Below, piece by piece: positions 35,018 through 44,533 of a DNA stretch of 54,367 nt; the first letter of the stretch is position 1, and the number at the start of each line of letters is the position of its first letter. The position numbers were made by a program, and so were the translations under genes. Source of the stretch: Bacteroidales bacterium (GTDB lineage: Bacteria; Bacteroidota; Bacteroidia; Bacteroidales; F082); contig JANJXG010000090.1 of NCBI GenBank assembly GCA_024709145.1, positions 1 to 54,367 on the forward strand. The letters are read 5' to 3'. The notes under the pieces are model-generated. The model did not search any database. It was not told where the DNA came from and saw nothing but the letters and a program-made list of their open reading frames with translations.

Positions 35018-35383
35018 ATGGCTATCAATTGCACTTTTGAGGTTGAAAATGATGTGCTTATCGTTCAATCTACCGGCTATGATGAGAGTTTGGAGAATGT
35101 TATCGCTTTCAACAATGCCGTGAATGAAAAGGCCATTCGGACCGGTTGCCGGAAAATCATCAGCGACGAAAGGGATTTGAAATACACCTTAAGCGTGTTT
35201 GAAACCTTCTCATTGGGAGAAGTTGTTTCGGCCAATATCAGGGAAATTGATAAAATCGCACTCGTTGTTAAAGAAAATCAGGAGGAAATTGCCTTGTTTT
35301 GGGAGAATGTCACCGTAAACAGGAGGATTAATACCAGGGTATTTCTCACGATGGAAGAGGCCAAAAACTGGATCGGACTCTAG
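35018..35383 (+). CDS. Small SpoIIAA/STAS-like protein
   Basis: The 121-residue cytosolic protein has alternating strands and helices: FEVENDVLIVQSTG, then a helix, CRKIISDERDL, a helix, IDKIALVVKE, and a final NTRVFLTMEEAKNWIGL. The closing R-V-F-x-x-x-E-E-A-x-x-W-I pattern is typical of SpoIIAA-like proteins. The family is structurally related to anti-sigma antagonists but no phosphorylatable Ser is obvious. It stands alone with its own promoter, and function is unknown. Confidence 0.6.
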   Translation: MAINCTFEVENDVLIVQSTGYDESLENVIAFNNAVNEKAIRTGCRKIISDERDLKYTLSVFETFSLGEVVSANIREIDKIALVVKENQEEIALFWENVTVNRRINTRVFLTMEEAKNWIGL

Positions 35384-35455
35384 CTTGACTATCTCCCCTA
35401 AAACCTGATTTCTTCCCTAACGTTCATTTCTCAAGAAAAAGATTTATTGTTTGTT

Positions 35456-37261
35456 ATGTTTAAAATACTCCTCACCTTCCTTGCTTTTACCGGCATCCAT
35501 TGCCTTTTGATTTCTCAACCAACCGACTGGCTGACCTATTATGAAAAATCTGGCAATCTGGCTACCGATCGTTATGCTGGCAGCATGGCCTTTACAGCCC
35601 AGCTGGACAAATTTTCATCACAAATCAATGTTTTCAGCTTTGGCGTTAGCCCCGAAGGACGATCGTTGGATTGCCTCATCTACGACATAGACGGGCTTAC
35701 CAAAGCCTCCGAAATACGTGCCCGTGGCCGCATCATCCTCCTGGTGCAGGCTTGCATTCATCCCGGTGAATCGGAAGGCAAAGATGCCATGTTTATGTTG
35801 CTGAGAGACCTGGTGGTGCACAAGCAGAACCAGGAGTTGTTCAAGCACGTTTCGTTGCTCTTTATTCCCATTTTTAATGTGGATGGCCACGAACGGTTCA
35901 GTGCCTGGGGCCGAATAAACCAGAACGGACCCACAGAAATGGGTTGGCGTACCACGGCACAAAACCTGAACCTCAACCGCGACTACCTTAAGGCCGATGC
36001 GCCCGAAATGCAAGCCTGGCTTCGACTTTATCATCAATGGCAACCCGATTTTTTTATCGATACGCATACTTCCGATGGCGCCGATTATCAATATGTGATC
36101 ACCTATGCCCTCGAAACCGGTGGACAAATGAATCAGGCTTTGACCCATTGGCAACTCACCAACTATCTGCCCAAACTTGAAAAACTGATGGAAAAAAGCG
36201 GATTTCCAATGTTTCCATATGTGAGTTTCCGTCGCTGGCACGATCCCCGCAGCGGGCTGATTTCGGGCATGGCTTCACCCATGTTTTCGCAGGGCTATAC
36301 CGCCATCCGCAACCGGCCGGGTCTTTTGGTCGAGACGCATATGCTCAAACCATACCACCTTAGGGTGGAATCGACAAAAGAAATCATCCTCAACACCTTG
36401 AAAGTACTCGACAAGGAAGCATCAACCCTCGCCGGCCTCATCAAGGCTGCCGATAATAATGTTGCCAATCCCGCTTTCAGAGAACAGGATTTTGCCATCC
36501 GCTATACGGTTGATCTGACTGACAGCACCATGATACCTTTTAAAGGCGTGGCCTACGACATCATGAAAAGTGATCTCACCGGCGGTGATTGGTTTGTGTA
36601 TGACAAAGAGCAACCACAGGATTTTATCTTGCCTATGTTTGAAAAAAGTAAGCCGGCTGTCAGGGTAAAATTGCCTGAAGCCTATGTCATTCCGGTGGCC
36701 TGGCAGGAAGTTATCTACCGGCTTCAACTGCATGGCATTGAAATGTTTCCACTCGGAACCCACACCGAAATCCCTGTTTCCACCTATGTTTTCAAGGAGG
36801 TGGAATGGCAGAAACAGCCTTATGAAGGAAGGCACCGCATCAACAAAATCGGGTATGAAAGTCAGGATGAGCGTCGTGTTTTTCCGGCAGGCAGCATGGT
36901 GGTTCCGATGAACCAACCCTTGGCACAACTGATTGCCTATATGCTTGAACCCGAAGCAAGTGGCTCACTGTTGGAATGGGGTTTTTTCAACATCATTTTC
37001 GAACAAAAGGAGTATGCCGAAACTTATGTCATGGAGCCGCTGGCACGTCGGATGCTCGACAGTATTCCCGGCCTGAAAGAAGCTTATGAACAAAAAAAGG
37101 CTGCCGATAAAACCTTCGCCGGCAGTCAATGGATGCAACTCAATTGGTTTTACAGTCAGACTCCCTGGTGGGACCGGCAATATATGCGCTACCCAGTCGG
37201 CAGGATCATGCAGGCAGCATCGGTGCCCGAAGGAAGCATCAGGCTGAGCCGCCCTGACTGA
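35456..37261 (+). CDS. M14 family zinc carboxypeptidase, secreted
   Basis: The 601-residue protein has a signal peptide (KILLTFLAFTGIHCLLIS) and an M14 domain. Zinc ligands are His and Glu in IHPGESEG near residue 101 and His in DTHTSDG near residue 201; NVDGHERF and NLNRDY are also typical. The catalytic Glu is probably in LVETHMLKPY near residue 292. The C-terminal 280 residues form an extra domain of unknown fold with no sorting signal seen. It probably acts in the periplasm or outside on peptides. Its stop lies 8 bases from the converging sensor kinase stop with no terminator between. Confidence 0.88.
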   Translation: MFKILLTFLAFTGIHCLLISQPTDWLTYYEKSGNLATDRYAGSMAFTAQLDKFSSQINVFSFGVSPEGRSLDCLIYDIDGLTKASEIRARGRIILLVQACIHPGESEGKDAMFMLLRDLVVHKQNQELFKHVSLLFIPIFNVDGHERFSAWGRINQNGPTEMGWRTTAQNLNLNRDYLKADAPEMQAWLRLYHQWQPDFFIDTHTSDGADYQYVITYALETGGQMNQALTHWQLTNYLPKLEKLMEKSGFPMFPYVSFRRWHDPRSGLISGMASPMFSQGYTAIRNRPGLLVETHMLKPYHLRVESTKEIILNTLKVLDKEASTLAGLIKAADNNVANPAFREQDFAIRYTVDLTDSTMIPFKGVAYDIMKSDLTGGDWFVYDKEQPQDFILPMFEKSKPAVRVKLPEAYVIPVAWQEVIYRLQLHGIEMFPLGTHTEIPVSTYVFKEVEWQKQPYEGRHRINKIGYESQDERRVFPAGSMVVPMNQPLAQLIAYMLEPEASGSLLEWGFFNIIFEQKEYAETYVMEPLARRMLDSIPGLKEAYEQKKAADKTFAGSQWMQLNWFYSQTPWWDRQYMRYPVGRIMQAASVPEGSIRLSRPD

Positions 37262-37269
37262 AGGCTGAA

Positions 37270-40200
37270 TCAGTCTGATGGTGCTTCAAAGGTGATCAAT
37301 TCGGCTTCCACCTGTGGAAGCAGCTGATCGATGTTTTCTTCAATGTCGCTTAATAGTTTTTCGGTAAGGCTGCCAGTGATCTCTTCTGTTTTTTCAAGCT
37401 GGTAAGCCAGTTGGGAGAGTGTTTGTAAGTTGATCGAAAAAGCCGTTCCCTTAAGCTTGTGGGCGGCAGCGCTGAGGCCTTCCCGGTTTGCTGTTTCAAT
37501 ACAATGACGCAAATCGGCCTTCGATCGAAGCAGGCTTTCTTTCAAAACGATTAAAAACTCGCGTAAAAACACAGGGTCATCACCCAAATCTTCTTTGAGT
37601 GCCTGCATCGAAAACAACTCCGGCGCCCTGACCTCAGCTGCCTTGCGGTCAGGTTGACTAATTAACTGCCTGGGCTGCAGCCATTTTTCAAGGGTTTCGG
37701 TAATGGTCTGCTCAACAACAGGTTTGGCAACAAAATCATTCATTCCTGCCTCAAAACATTTTTCCTTTTCACCTTTAACATTACCCGCCGTGAGTGCTAC
37801 CATGGGTACTTTTGAAAACCCTTCGAGGGCACGAATACTTTTGGTGGCTTCAAAGCCATTCATAACCGGCATCTGGATATCCATAAAGATAAAATCGGGC
37901 TTATGATGTTCGCAGAAAGCTACGGCATGTCCGCCATGAATGGCTTCGTGCAGGCGGGCATTCGGCAACACCTTGTGAAGGATACTCTTGGCCAGCATCA
38001 GGTTTACGGGGTTGTCCTCCACCAGCAGTATCTCATAGGCATCAGCATAGGCGCGCGGTTCGTTTTTAACGGGTTTATTTTCCAACTTCAATGAATGAGA
38101 AAGATTACCCAGTACCTGTCGAAGGTTTTTCTGCTTCACAGGCTTGACCATCCGTTGTGTGATGCCGAGACGCTCGCAGCGATCAATAAACTGCTGATCG
38201 TCGATGGAACTGTGCCACATGATTACAGGCGTGGTGCTGCGCAACAGCCCGGGTGTCTGCCGGATGATTTCAACAATTCCCAAACCATCGGTTCCGGGCA
38301 TATGATAATCCATAAACACCACATCGATGTCGCGGTGGCTTTGAAGCATCACCAGGGCAGCCTCGCGGCCATCAGCTTCAATTGTTGTAATATTTAGGTG
38401 GGCCAGCATCTCCCTGAGGATCATGCGGTTGTTGTTGTTATCATCCACAACCAACACTTTACTTACGCTTCCAATGGTATCTTTGAGATCTGTTTTACTG
38501 TATTCAAACCGGAGCGGGATATCGAAATAAAAGAGGCTCCCGTTGCCTTCTTCGCTTTCGAGCTGCAGACGTGAACCCATCATTCCGAGTAACTTGTTGG
38601 AGATGGTAAGGCCCAGACCGGTACCACCGAAACGTTTGGTGGTCGAGCTGTCTTCCTGCGTGAAAGCTTCAAAAATCATGTGCATCTTATCCGCCTTGAT
38701 GCCAATGCCTGTGTCTCTCACGCTGAACCTGAAAAGAGCCGTTATCGGGTCGATCATTTTAACGATTCCAATTTTTAGCTCCACCTCTCCCTTTTCGGTG
38801 AACTTCACAGCATTGCTCAGGAGATTGACCAACACCTGCTTCATCCTTACAATATCGGTCCAAATGAATTTGGGAAGTTGCGGAGGCATGTGAAGCAGAA
38901 TTTCCAGGCCTTTTTGCTGCGCCTGAAAAGTGATCATATCGATGGATTGATTGCCGATCTCCTGTAAGTCACATTTCTCAAAAAACAGCTCCAGCTTGCC
39001 GGCTTCGATTTTCGAAAAATCCAGGATGTCGTTGATGATGTTGAGCAGGCTTTCAGCCGACTGTGTCACAATCTGAAGGTATTCTTTTTGGGTGGGCGAC
39101 AACTCGGTTTTTAATACCAGGTCGGTAAAACCAATCACTCCGTTGAGTGGTGTGCGTATCTCGTGGCTCATATTGGCCAAAAACTCGGATTTTGCCTTGC
39201 TGGCTTCTTCAAGCTGTTTGTTTTTCTCTTCGATCTGAACGTTTTGAGCCGCCAGTTCGTTGGTTCGCTGACGCACTTTGGCCTCAAGCAATAATTTTTG
39301 TTTCCGCAGGTTTCTGGTTCGCAGGGTGATGATTGTATATACCAGCGAAATCAACAACAAAACACCTGTTAGTTGCACCCACCAAAGCAGGTACCAGGGT
39401 TGCAATACGATGATGTTGAGTGCTGCAGGCTGCTGATTCCACAAACCCGAGTTGTTGGCTGCCTTGACCTCAAGCATATAATTGCCCGGAGGAAGCTGAA
39501 AATAAGAAGCCCTGCGGTTATCAGCATCGGTAAATGTCCAGTCGGTTTGTAATCCTCTGATTCGGTAGGCATAGGTGTTTTTTTGCGGGTTGGTGAAGTT
39601 GATACCTGTAAACTCAAACACCAATTCACGGTGGTTATAAGGTAAAATCAATTGCTTTTTGCTGATCATCGCCGAGTCGAGCGGACCATCTGCTGATGGT
39701 TCGAGCAATTGATTGAAGAGTCTGAGGCCGGTAAAATATACTTTCACCTCCCTGTCATTCAAATTGATTTCGTTGGGTCTGAAACGTGTAATGCCTTTGT
39801 TACCTGCAAAATACATCCAACCATCCTCTCCTGAGAGTGCGGCTTCGTTGCTAAAATCGCCATCCTGCAAGCCATCGCTGGCATCGAAGACTTCCAGTTT
39901 TGATAAATCTTCCGAAAGCCGGGCAATTTGTTTGTCAACGGCAATCCAGAAATCGCCCTCAGCTGATTGCAACATACTCACTACCACGCCTTCGTGAAGC
40001 AGTCGGTATTGGTTGAGTTGGTTAAGCTGCCCGCTTTCGGGCGCATAGATTGCCAGTCCGTTGGATGAAGTACCGATCCAGATTCGGCCTGTTCTGTCTT
40101 CGTAAAAGAAATTGATGTTGCTGAGTTGCTGACCAAAAGGGAATGGCTTTACCCGACCGGTATTCAGGTCGATGATGTTACCGCTGCGAAGCCAAACCTG

Positions 40201-41784
40201 TCGCTTGCTATCCTCAAAGATATTGGCAATCTGATTGTTGTTAATCCGTTTTGTTGAGTCGGCATTATTTTCTGTCAGATATGTAAAGCGGTTGGTTTCG
40301 GGATTGAACACATTCACACCTCCTCCCCAGGTTCCCACCCAAAGTTGCCCGTCGGAACAGGCGCGCATCGTAACGACAAAAATATTGTTTAACCCCTGAT
40401 TGTTTACAGCTGAAGCGTCGATGTGTCTGAAAACATCTCTGTTGTGAAACCTGACCATCTGATTCAGTCCGTTGTCGGTTCCCACCCAGAGCCTTCCATT
40501 TTTATCACGGACCACCGCTCGCACCACATTGCTGCTTAGACTCAGCCTGTCGTCGGGATCATGCTTGAACCAGCTAACCTGATTGGTGATGGGGTTCCAG
40601 AGGTTTAATCCATTGTTGGTTGCGACCCAGATGCTGTCGGGTGCATCCTGAAACAGCGCATAAACAAGGTTACCACTGAGTGTTCCGGCTTTTCCGGGCT
40701 GGTGAAGGAAAGCGGTGAAAGGCTCTTTGATGGGATCATAATAACTGATTCCCAGATCGGTTCCAACCCACATGATGTGGTTTTCGTCGTTAAGCAAACA
40801 CTTCACATAATTGTTAAGCAAACCGTATCCATCATCCCCGCTGGCATGTTGACTGAGAAATTTGCCGGTTTCAGGATCAAACACCGAGACACCCAGGTCG
40901 TGACCAACCCATATCATCCCATGCCTGTCGAGCGCCATGGCTTTGATGTAGTTGTTGGCCAGACTTTGCGGGTTGGCAGGGTCGTGCGTAAACGTTTGCA
41001 AGGGTTTCCCCTCCTTCTTGTCTACCTGGCAAAAACCACCATCAGCACCTGCCCACAAACGGCCTTGTTTGTCTTCGATCAGGCGCTTGAGGTAATTACT
41101 TGGAAATCCTTCAGCCGGATAGGAGACAATGACGGCTTTTGCAGGTTCAAGATGGTTTTCCACCCTTGCAATCCCGGCATCCGTGGCGAGCCAGAGCTGC
41201 TTTTGTGAATCGATCAGCAAATGTTTGATATAGCGTGATTGCAAGCCGCTGTTTTCCTGATTGAAGTGCCAGGCTTCACCGGTGTGGAGGTCGGTAACAA
41301 ACAAGCCATTGGTTGTAGCAATCCACAACCGGCCTGTTTCATCCGTGAGCAAAAAGTCCGGTTCGGCAAATTCCAGGGCCGGCCTTAGTGTCTCAGGAAA
41401 TGCCAGGGTGTAAAACCGGTTGGTGATGAAGTCGTACCGGGCAATACTGCCGCTTTTCATACCGGCTATCATGCCTGAAGGTCCGGCACTGCAGAGCGAA
41501 ATGACATTGTTGTCGGGCAAGCTGCTGCTGTCAGCGGGATTGTGCCGGAAAACCGTAAACTCATACCCGTCGTAGCGGTTGAGTCCGTTTTCGGTGGCAA
41601 CCCACAGCATGCCGTTCTGATCGGTGGCGATGGCTTTTACGAGTGCTCTGCTCAATCCTTGCTGCGTGGTGATCGATTGAAACCGGATAAGTTCATATCC
41701 GTAAGCAAATCCGCTTAGCTGATTGATGATCATAAACAGTATCACCAATAAGAGCAGTCCTGGTATCTTAATTTTTACCTTCAT
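37270..41784 (-). CDS. Hybrid two-component sensor with periplasmic beta-propeller, two receivers and Hpt
   Basis: This 1504-residue protein has a signal/anchor segment (LLLVILFMIINQLSGFAYG), then about twelve regulator-propeller repeats of the type LWVGTDNGLN up to residue 640, a Y_Y_Y domain to about 795, and one membrane helix at about 800-825 (LLWWVQLTGVLLLISLVYTI). Inside are a coil, the kinase H-box MSHEIRTPLNG (about 870), the ATPase domain with GGTGLGLTISNKL (about 1080), receiver 1 with VLVVDDN and FMDYHMPG (about 1110-1225), receiver 2 with ILLVEDNP and FMDIQMPVMNG (about 1250-1365), and an Hpt domain with AAHKLKGTAF (about 1440). Unlike classical hybrid sensors of Bacteroides, there is no AraC-type DNA-binding domain, so the phosphate must pass to a separate regulator; none is nearby. 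Confidence 0.93.
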   Translation of the reverse strand: MKVKIKIPGLLLLVILFMIINQLSGFAYGYELIRFQSITTQQGLSRALVKAIATDQNGMLWVATENGLNRYDGYEFTVFRHNPADSSSLPDNNVISLCSAGPSGMIAGMKSGSIARYDFITNRFYTLAFPETLRPALEFAEPDFLLTDETGRLWIATTNGLFVTDLHTGEAWHFNQENSGLQSRYIKHLLIDSQKQLWLATDAGIARVENHLEPAKAVIVSYPAEGFPSNYLKRLIEDKQGRLWAGADGGFCQVDKKEGKPLQTFTHDPANPQSLANNYIKAMALDRHGMIWVGHDLGVSVFDPETGKFLSQHASGDDGYGLLNNYVKCLLNDENHIMWVGTDLGISYYDPIKEPFTAFLHQPGKAGTLSGNLVYALFQDAPDSIWVATNNGLNLWNPITNQVSWFKHDPDDRLSLSSNVVRAVVRDKNGRLWVGTDNGLNQMVRFHNRDVFRHIDASAVNNQGLNNIFVVTMRACSDGQLWVGTWGGGVNVFNPETNRFTYLTENNADSTKRINNNQIANIFEDSKRQVWLRSGNIIDLNTGRVKPFPFGQQLSNINFFYEDRTGRIWIGTSSNGLAIYAPESGQLNQLNQYRLLHEGVVVSMLQSAEGDFWIAVDKQIARLSEDLSKLEVFDASDGLQDGDFSNEAALSGEDGWMYFAGNKGITRFRPNEINLNDREVKVYFTGLRLFNQLLEPSADGPLDSAMISKKQLILPYNHRELVFEFTGINFTNPQKNTYAYRIRGLQTDWTFTDADNRRASYFQLPPGNYMLEVKAANNSGLWNQQPAALNIIVLQPWYLLWWVQLTGVLLLISLVYTIITLRTRNLRKQKLLLEAKVRQRTNELAAQNVQIEEKNKQLEEASKAKSEFLANMSHEIRTPLNGVIGFTDLVLKTELSPTQKEYLQIVTQSAESLLNIINDILDFSKIEAGKLELFFEKCDLQEIGNQSIDMITFQAQQKGLEILLHMPPQLPKFIWTDIVRMKQVLVNLLSNAVKFTEKGEVELKIGIVKMIDPITALFRFSVRDTGIGIKADKMHMIFEAFTQEDSSTTKRFGGTGLGLTISNKLLGMMGSRLQLESEEGNGSLFYFDIPLRFEYSKTDLKDTIGSVSKVLVVDDNNNNRMILREMLAHLNITTIEADGREAALVMLQSHRDIDVVFMDYHMPGTDGLGIVEIIRQTPGLLRSTTPVIMWHSSIDDQQFIDRCERLGITQRMVKPVKQKNLRQVLGNLSHSLKLENKPVKNEPRAYADAYEILLVEDNPVNLMLAKSILHKVLPNARLHEAIHGGHAVAFCEHHKPDFIFMDIQMPVMNGFEATKSIRALEGFSKVPMVALTAGNVKGEKEKCFEAGMNDFVAKPVVEQTITETLEKWLQPRQLISQPDRKAAEVRAPELFSMQALKEDLGDDPVFLREFLIVLKESLLRSKADLRHCIETANREGLSAAAHKLKGTAFSINLQTLSQLAYQLEKTEEITGSLTEKLLSDIEENIDQLLPQVEAELITFEAPSD

Positions 41785-41935
41785 CGACCCGGTTTTTGCT
41801 TGTTCTCCTGAAAACCATAGCTGTTTCGTTACCTGAAATGAATTCCAAAGTTACGTTGTGAAATAGGATTATGCAAGAACCGGAACCAAAAAGCTTTTGC
41901 AGCATTTTTTTGTGATTCATTTTGGATGTTTTTCT

Positions 41936-43561
41936 TTAAAAGCCGTTGAGTTTCATGGTCACCGTCGGTATCAGGAGTAAAAAACCAAGAACGATGAGGA
42001 TAGCCACGAGGGGCCAGACCCATTTTACCCACTTTTCATAGGGAATACGAGCCACACCCAACACTGCAATCAACACACCCGAGGTAGGTGTGATCATATT
42101 GGTGAAACCATCGCCAAACTGGAATGCCATCACCGTTGCCTGCCTCGACACCCCGATCAGGTCGCTGAAAGGTGCCATAATTGGCATGGTGATGGCGGCC
42201 TTGGCAGATCCTGAAGGTATGGCTATGTTAATCACTGTCTGAATCATATACATCACTCCCACTGAGGCGATGTCGCCAAAATTCATCATGGCAGCCGAAA
42301 GTCCGTATAAAATGGTATCGATCACACCTCCTGCTTCCAGGGTGACAATGATACCGCCTGCCAGACCAATTACAATGGCTGCTGAGAGGATGTCTTTCAC
42401 CCCTTCCAGAAAGAGTTTGGCAATGTCGTCGGCTGTTTTGCCTGCCGACAATCCGCTGGCCACGCCCAATGCCATGAAAAGTGTGGCTATTTCCATCACA
42501 TACCATCCATATCCCATCACTCCGACAATTAAAAAGATGACGGTGTAGGCCAGTTGCAAGAGGATGAAGTAATGAACCGATACACGCAGGCTCAGAAATC
42601 CCGCCACAACAAACACAAAGGCAAGCACAGGAATGGCCGGACTGTGAAATTCGCTGTTGCCCAGCTTCATGGTGGTATCGGGATAAAAGTAGGCGAAAAC
42701 AATGAGTACCAGCGAAATAAAACCATATACATACCAGCTGCTCCTTGGTGTATAATAGCTCATCTTATCTGCTTCGCTGTGCTGAAACTTACGCCAATAG
42801 GCATCCTCATGATACATCAGACTTTTTTCGGGGTGCTTTTTTACCTTGTGGGCATAGCGCAAAATGATGGTGAATCCAACAAGATTGATGATCACCCAGC
42901 TGAAAATACGGTATTCAATTCCTGAGAAAAGGGGTATGTCGGCCAGACCCTGTGCAATGCCGATGGTAAAAGGGTTGAGAATAGCCCCCGAAAAACCAAG
43001 GTGTGCGGCCACATAAACCAAGCCAACACCCACAATGGAATCGTAACCCATCGAAATGGCCAGGGGAATCAGGATGATGGTGAAAGCGATGGTTTCTTCA
43101 CTCATTCCAAACACTGCCCCAAAAAAACTAAACAGGGTCATGATCATCACCATGATGATGTTGTCAACGCCAAGCTTACGGATGATTCGGTTGTGCTCCA
43201 GTCGTTTGGTGAACTTGAGAAAATCAAAGATGCCCACATCAATGGCTTTGCTTGTATTCATAATCCAGAAAGCCCCGCCAATCATCAGCGTAAAAATGAT
43301 GATGCCGCTTTGTTTAACAAAGCCTTTGAACAAGGCAGCGAACACATGCCATGTTTGTGGTTCGCTTTCAAATTGCGCAGCGGCCTCGGCAGGCAGCTGA
43401 TCCTTGTAATAAAAAGTCATCACGGTTTCTTTCTTCCCCTCGATTTCTTTCACTGTTTTCACATATTTACCGGGAGGGATGATCCAGGTGAGCATGGCAG
43501 CAAAAAGAATGATGGTAAAAACGATCACATAGGTGTGGGGTACTTTGCCATTTTTTATCAT
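41936..43561 (-). CDS. YfcC family transporter (C4-dicarboxylate/arginine-ornithine-like)
   Basis: The 541-residue membrane protein has about twelve hydrophobic segments. It begins KNGKVPHTYVIVFTIILFAA and LTWIIPPGKY, then FGAVFGMSEETIAF and LGFSGAILNPFTIGIAQGLA, and late in the chain INIAIPSGSAKAAITMPIMA and GDGFTNMITPTSG. These are hallmarks of the YfcC/DcuC-type anion or amino acid carrier group. Substrate is unknown. It lies 150 bases upstream of the sensor kinase gene on the same strand, so a link is possible but not supported by overlap. The 43562-43683 gap has no clear promoter. Confidence 0.85.
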   Translation of the reverse strand: MIKNGKVPHTYVIVFTIILFAAMLTWIIPPGKYVKTVKEIEGKKETVMTFYYKDQLPAEAAAQFESEPQTWHVFAALFKGFVKQSGIIIFTLMIGGAFWIMNTSKAIDVGIFDFLKFTKRLEHNRIIRKLGVDNIIMVMIMTLFSFFGAVFGMSEETIAFTIILIPLAISMGYDSIVGVGLVYVAAHLGFSGAILNPFTIGIAQGLADIPLFSGIEYRIFSWVIINLVGFTIILRYAHKVKKHPEKSLMYHEDAYWRKFQHSEADKMSYYTPRSSWYVYGFISLVLIVFAYFYPDTTMKLGNSEFHSPAIPVLAFVFVVAGFLSLRVSVHYFILLQLAYTVIFLIVGVMGYGWYVMEIATLFMALGVASGLSAGKTADDIAKLFLEGVKDILSAAIVIGLAGGIIVTLEAGGVIDTILYGLSAAMMNFGDIASVGVMYMIQTVINIAIPSGSAKAAITMPIMAPFSDLIGVSRQATVMAFQFGDGFTNMITPTSGVLIAVLGVARIPYEKWVKWVWPLVAILIVLGFLLLIPTVTMKLNGF

Positions 43562-43683
43562 AGGAGCAGCTTTTGTGGCAAAAATACGCTTTGCCTACGC
43601 TCAAACAAAGGCCTGTGGGAAAAAAAGCAAGAACCGGCTGATTACCGGCAGAAAAGCCGGGAATAGGCAGCAGGGGCTGTTCG

Positions 43684-44529
43684 CTAAAATCCTTTTGGAT
43701 TTGGCTGAACGATGATGGTTGCCCTTGCCAGCCGCGTGGCTGCAAAATATCCGAGTGCTCCTGTTTTCACGTTGGACCGGATGTTCGCCGGCGGTCCTGA
43801 AAACAAAGGATTCGACGGTCCTGATTCGGTGCTGAGCTCCATGAAGAAACGGTAGTAGTCTTCGGTGATGGCCGACAGCTGCAGCGTGACAGTGTCGCCT
43901 GCCTTGATTTCATCGCCCCGCAAAAACATCACTGCCAGACCGTTGGTGTTGTTACCATTAAAAAATTTGTCGTCAACCACCAGTGATCTGGAGGCTGTAT
44001 CGGTGAGTATTCTGCCATTGATAAAGGCGTCGAACTTATAAAAATCAACCGTGGGCGGGTCGACGGCAAATAAATTCAACAGGTAGAAATCGAAATCGGC
44101 TCTGTATTCAAGCACGATGCTGTCGATGCGCCCTTCTGTTTCAGGCATCCTGTTTTCGGCTGTAAAGCGCACCGCCTCGCCGATGGGCTCTGCGAGGGTG
44201 ATCTCAAGCTGGTAGTTCTGTCCGGGCTGTCCGGCAAAAGCTTCCTCAGTCCGGTAAAATCCCGGATCACCTTCAACCTCCACAAGCCGGCGGCGCTGTA
44301 CCCCATCTTCCAGATAGACGGCAGCTCCGCTCACAGCCGGCGGTGCTTCGTTGAAGAAATAACTGGTTGAAGTTGTTAGTCTGACGCCGTGACGGAGGGT
44401 ATCTGAAGTCACAAGTCCGTCAACCACCAAGCGGGTAAAGGTGTCGTCGAGTTCGATGTCGTAGCGTTCGGAGCAGGAAGTGCCGAAAAACAACATCAGG
44501 GCAAGGAAAATGAGTTGAATGGTTTTCAT
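43684..44529 (-). CDS. DUF4249 lipoprotein
   Basis: The 281-residue protein has a lipoprotein signal with lipobox Cys19 (LFFGTSC), then a beta-rich chain (FTRLVVDGLVTSD, AAVYLEDGV, YQLEITLAEPIGE) ending in VTLQLSAITEDYYRFF and ARATIIVQPNPKGF. This is a DUF4249-type outer membrane lipoprotein. The family regularly follows a TonB-dependent receptor in Bacteroidota, and here it starts 4 bases after the receptor stop. A role as the surface lid or ligand-binding partner is plausible but unproven. The start at 44529 is set by the lipobox signal. Confidence 0.8.
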   Translation of the reverse strand: MKTIQLIFLALMLFFGTSCSERYDIELDDTFTRLVVDGLVTSDTLRHGVRLTTSTSYFFNEAPPAVSGAAVYLEDGVQRRRLVEVEGDPGFYRTEEAFAGQPGQNYQLEITLAEPIGEAVRFTAENRMPETEGRIDSIVLEYRADFDFYLLNLFAVDPPTVDFYKFDAFINGRILTDTASRSLVVDDKFFNGNNTNGLAVMFLRGDEIKAGDTVTLQLSAITEDYYRFFMELSTESGPSNPLFSGPPANIRSNVKTGALGYFAATRLARATIIVQPNPKGF

Positions 44530-44533
44530 CGGA

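Noticed and set aside
43001-43666. 221-codon open frame antisense to the YfcC transporter
   Set aside because: The product is His/Asn/Asp-rich with no family pattern, as expected from the complement of hydrophobic codons.
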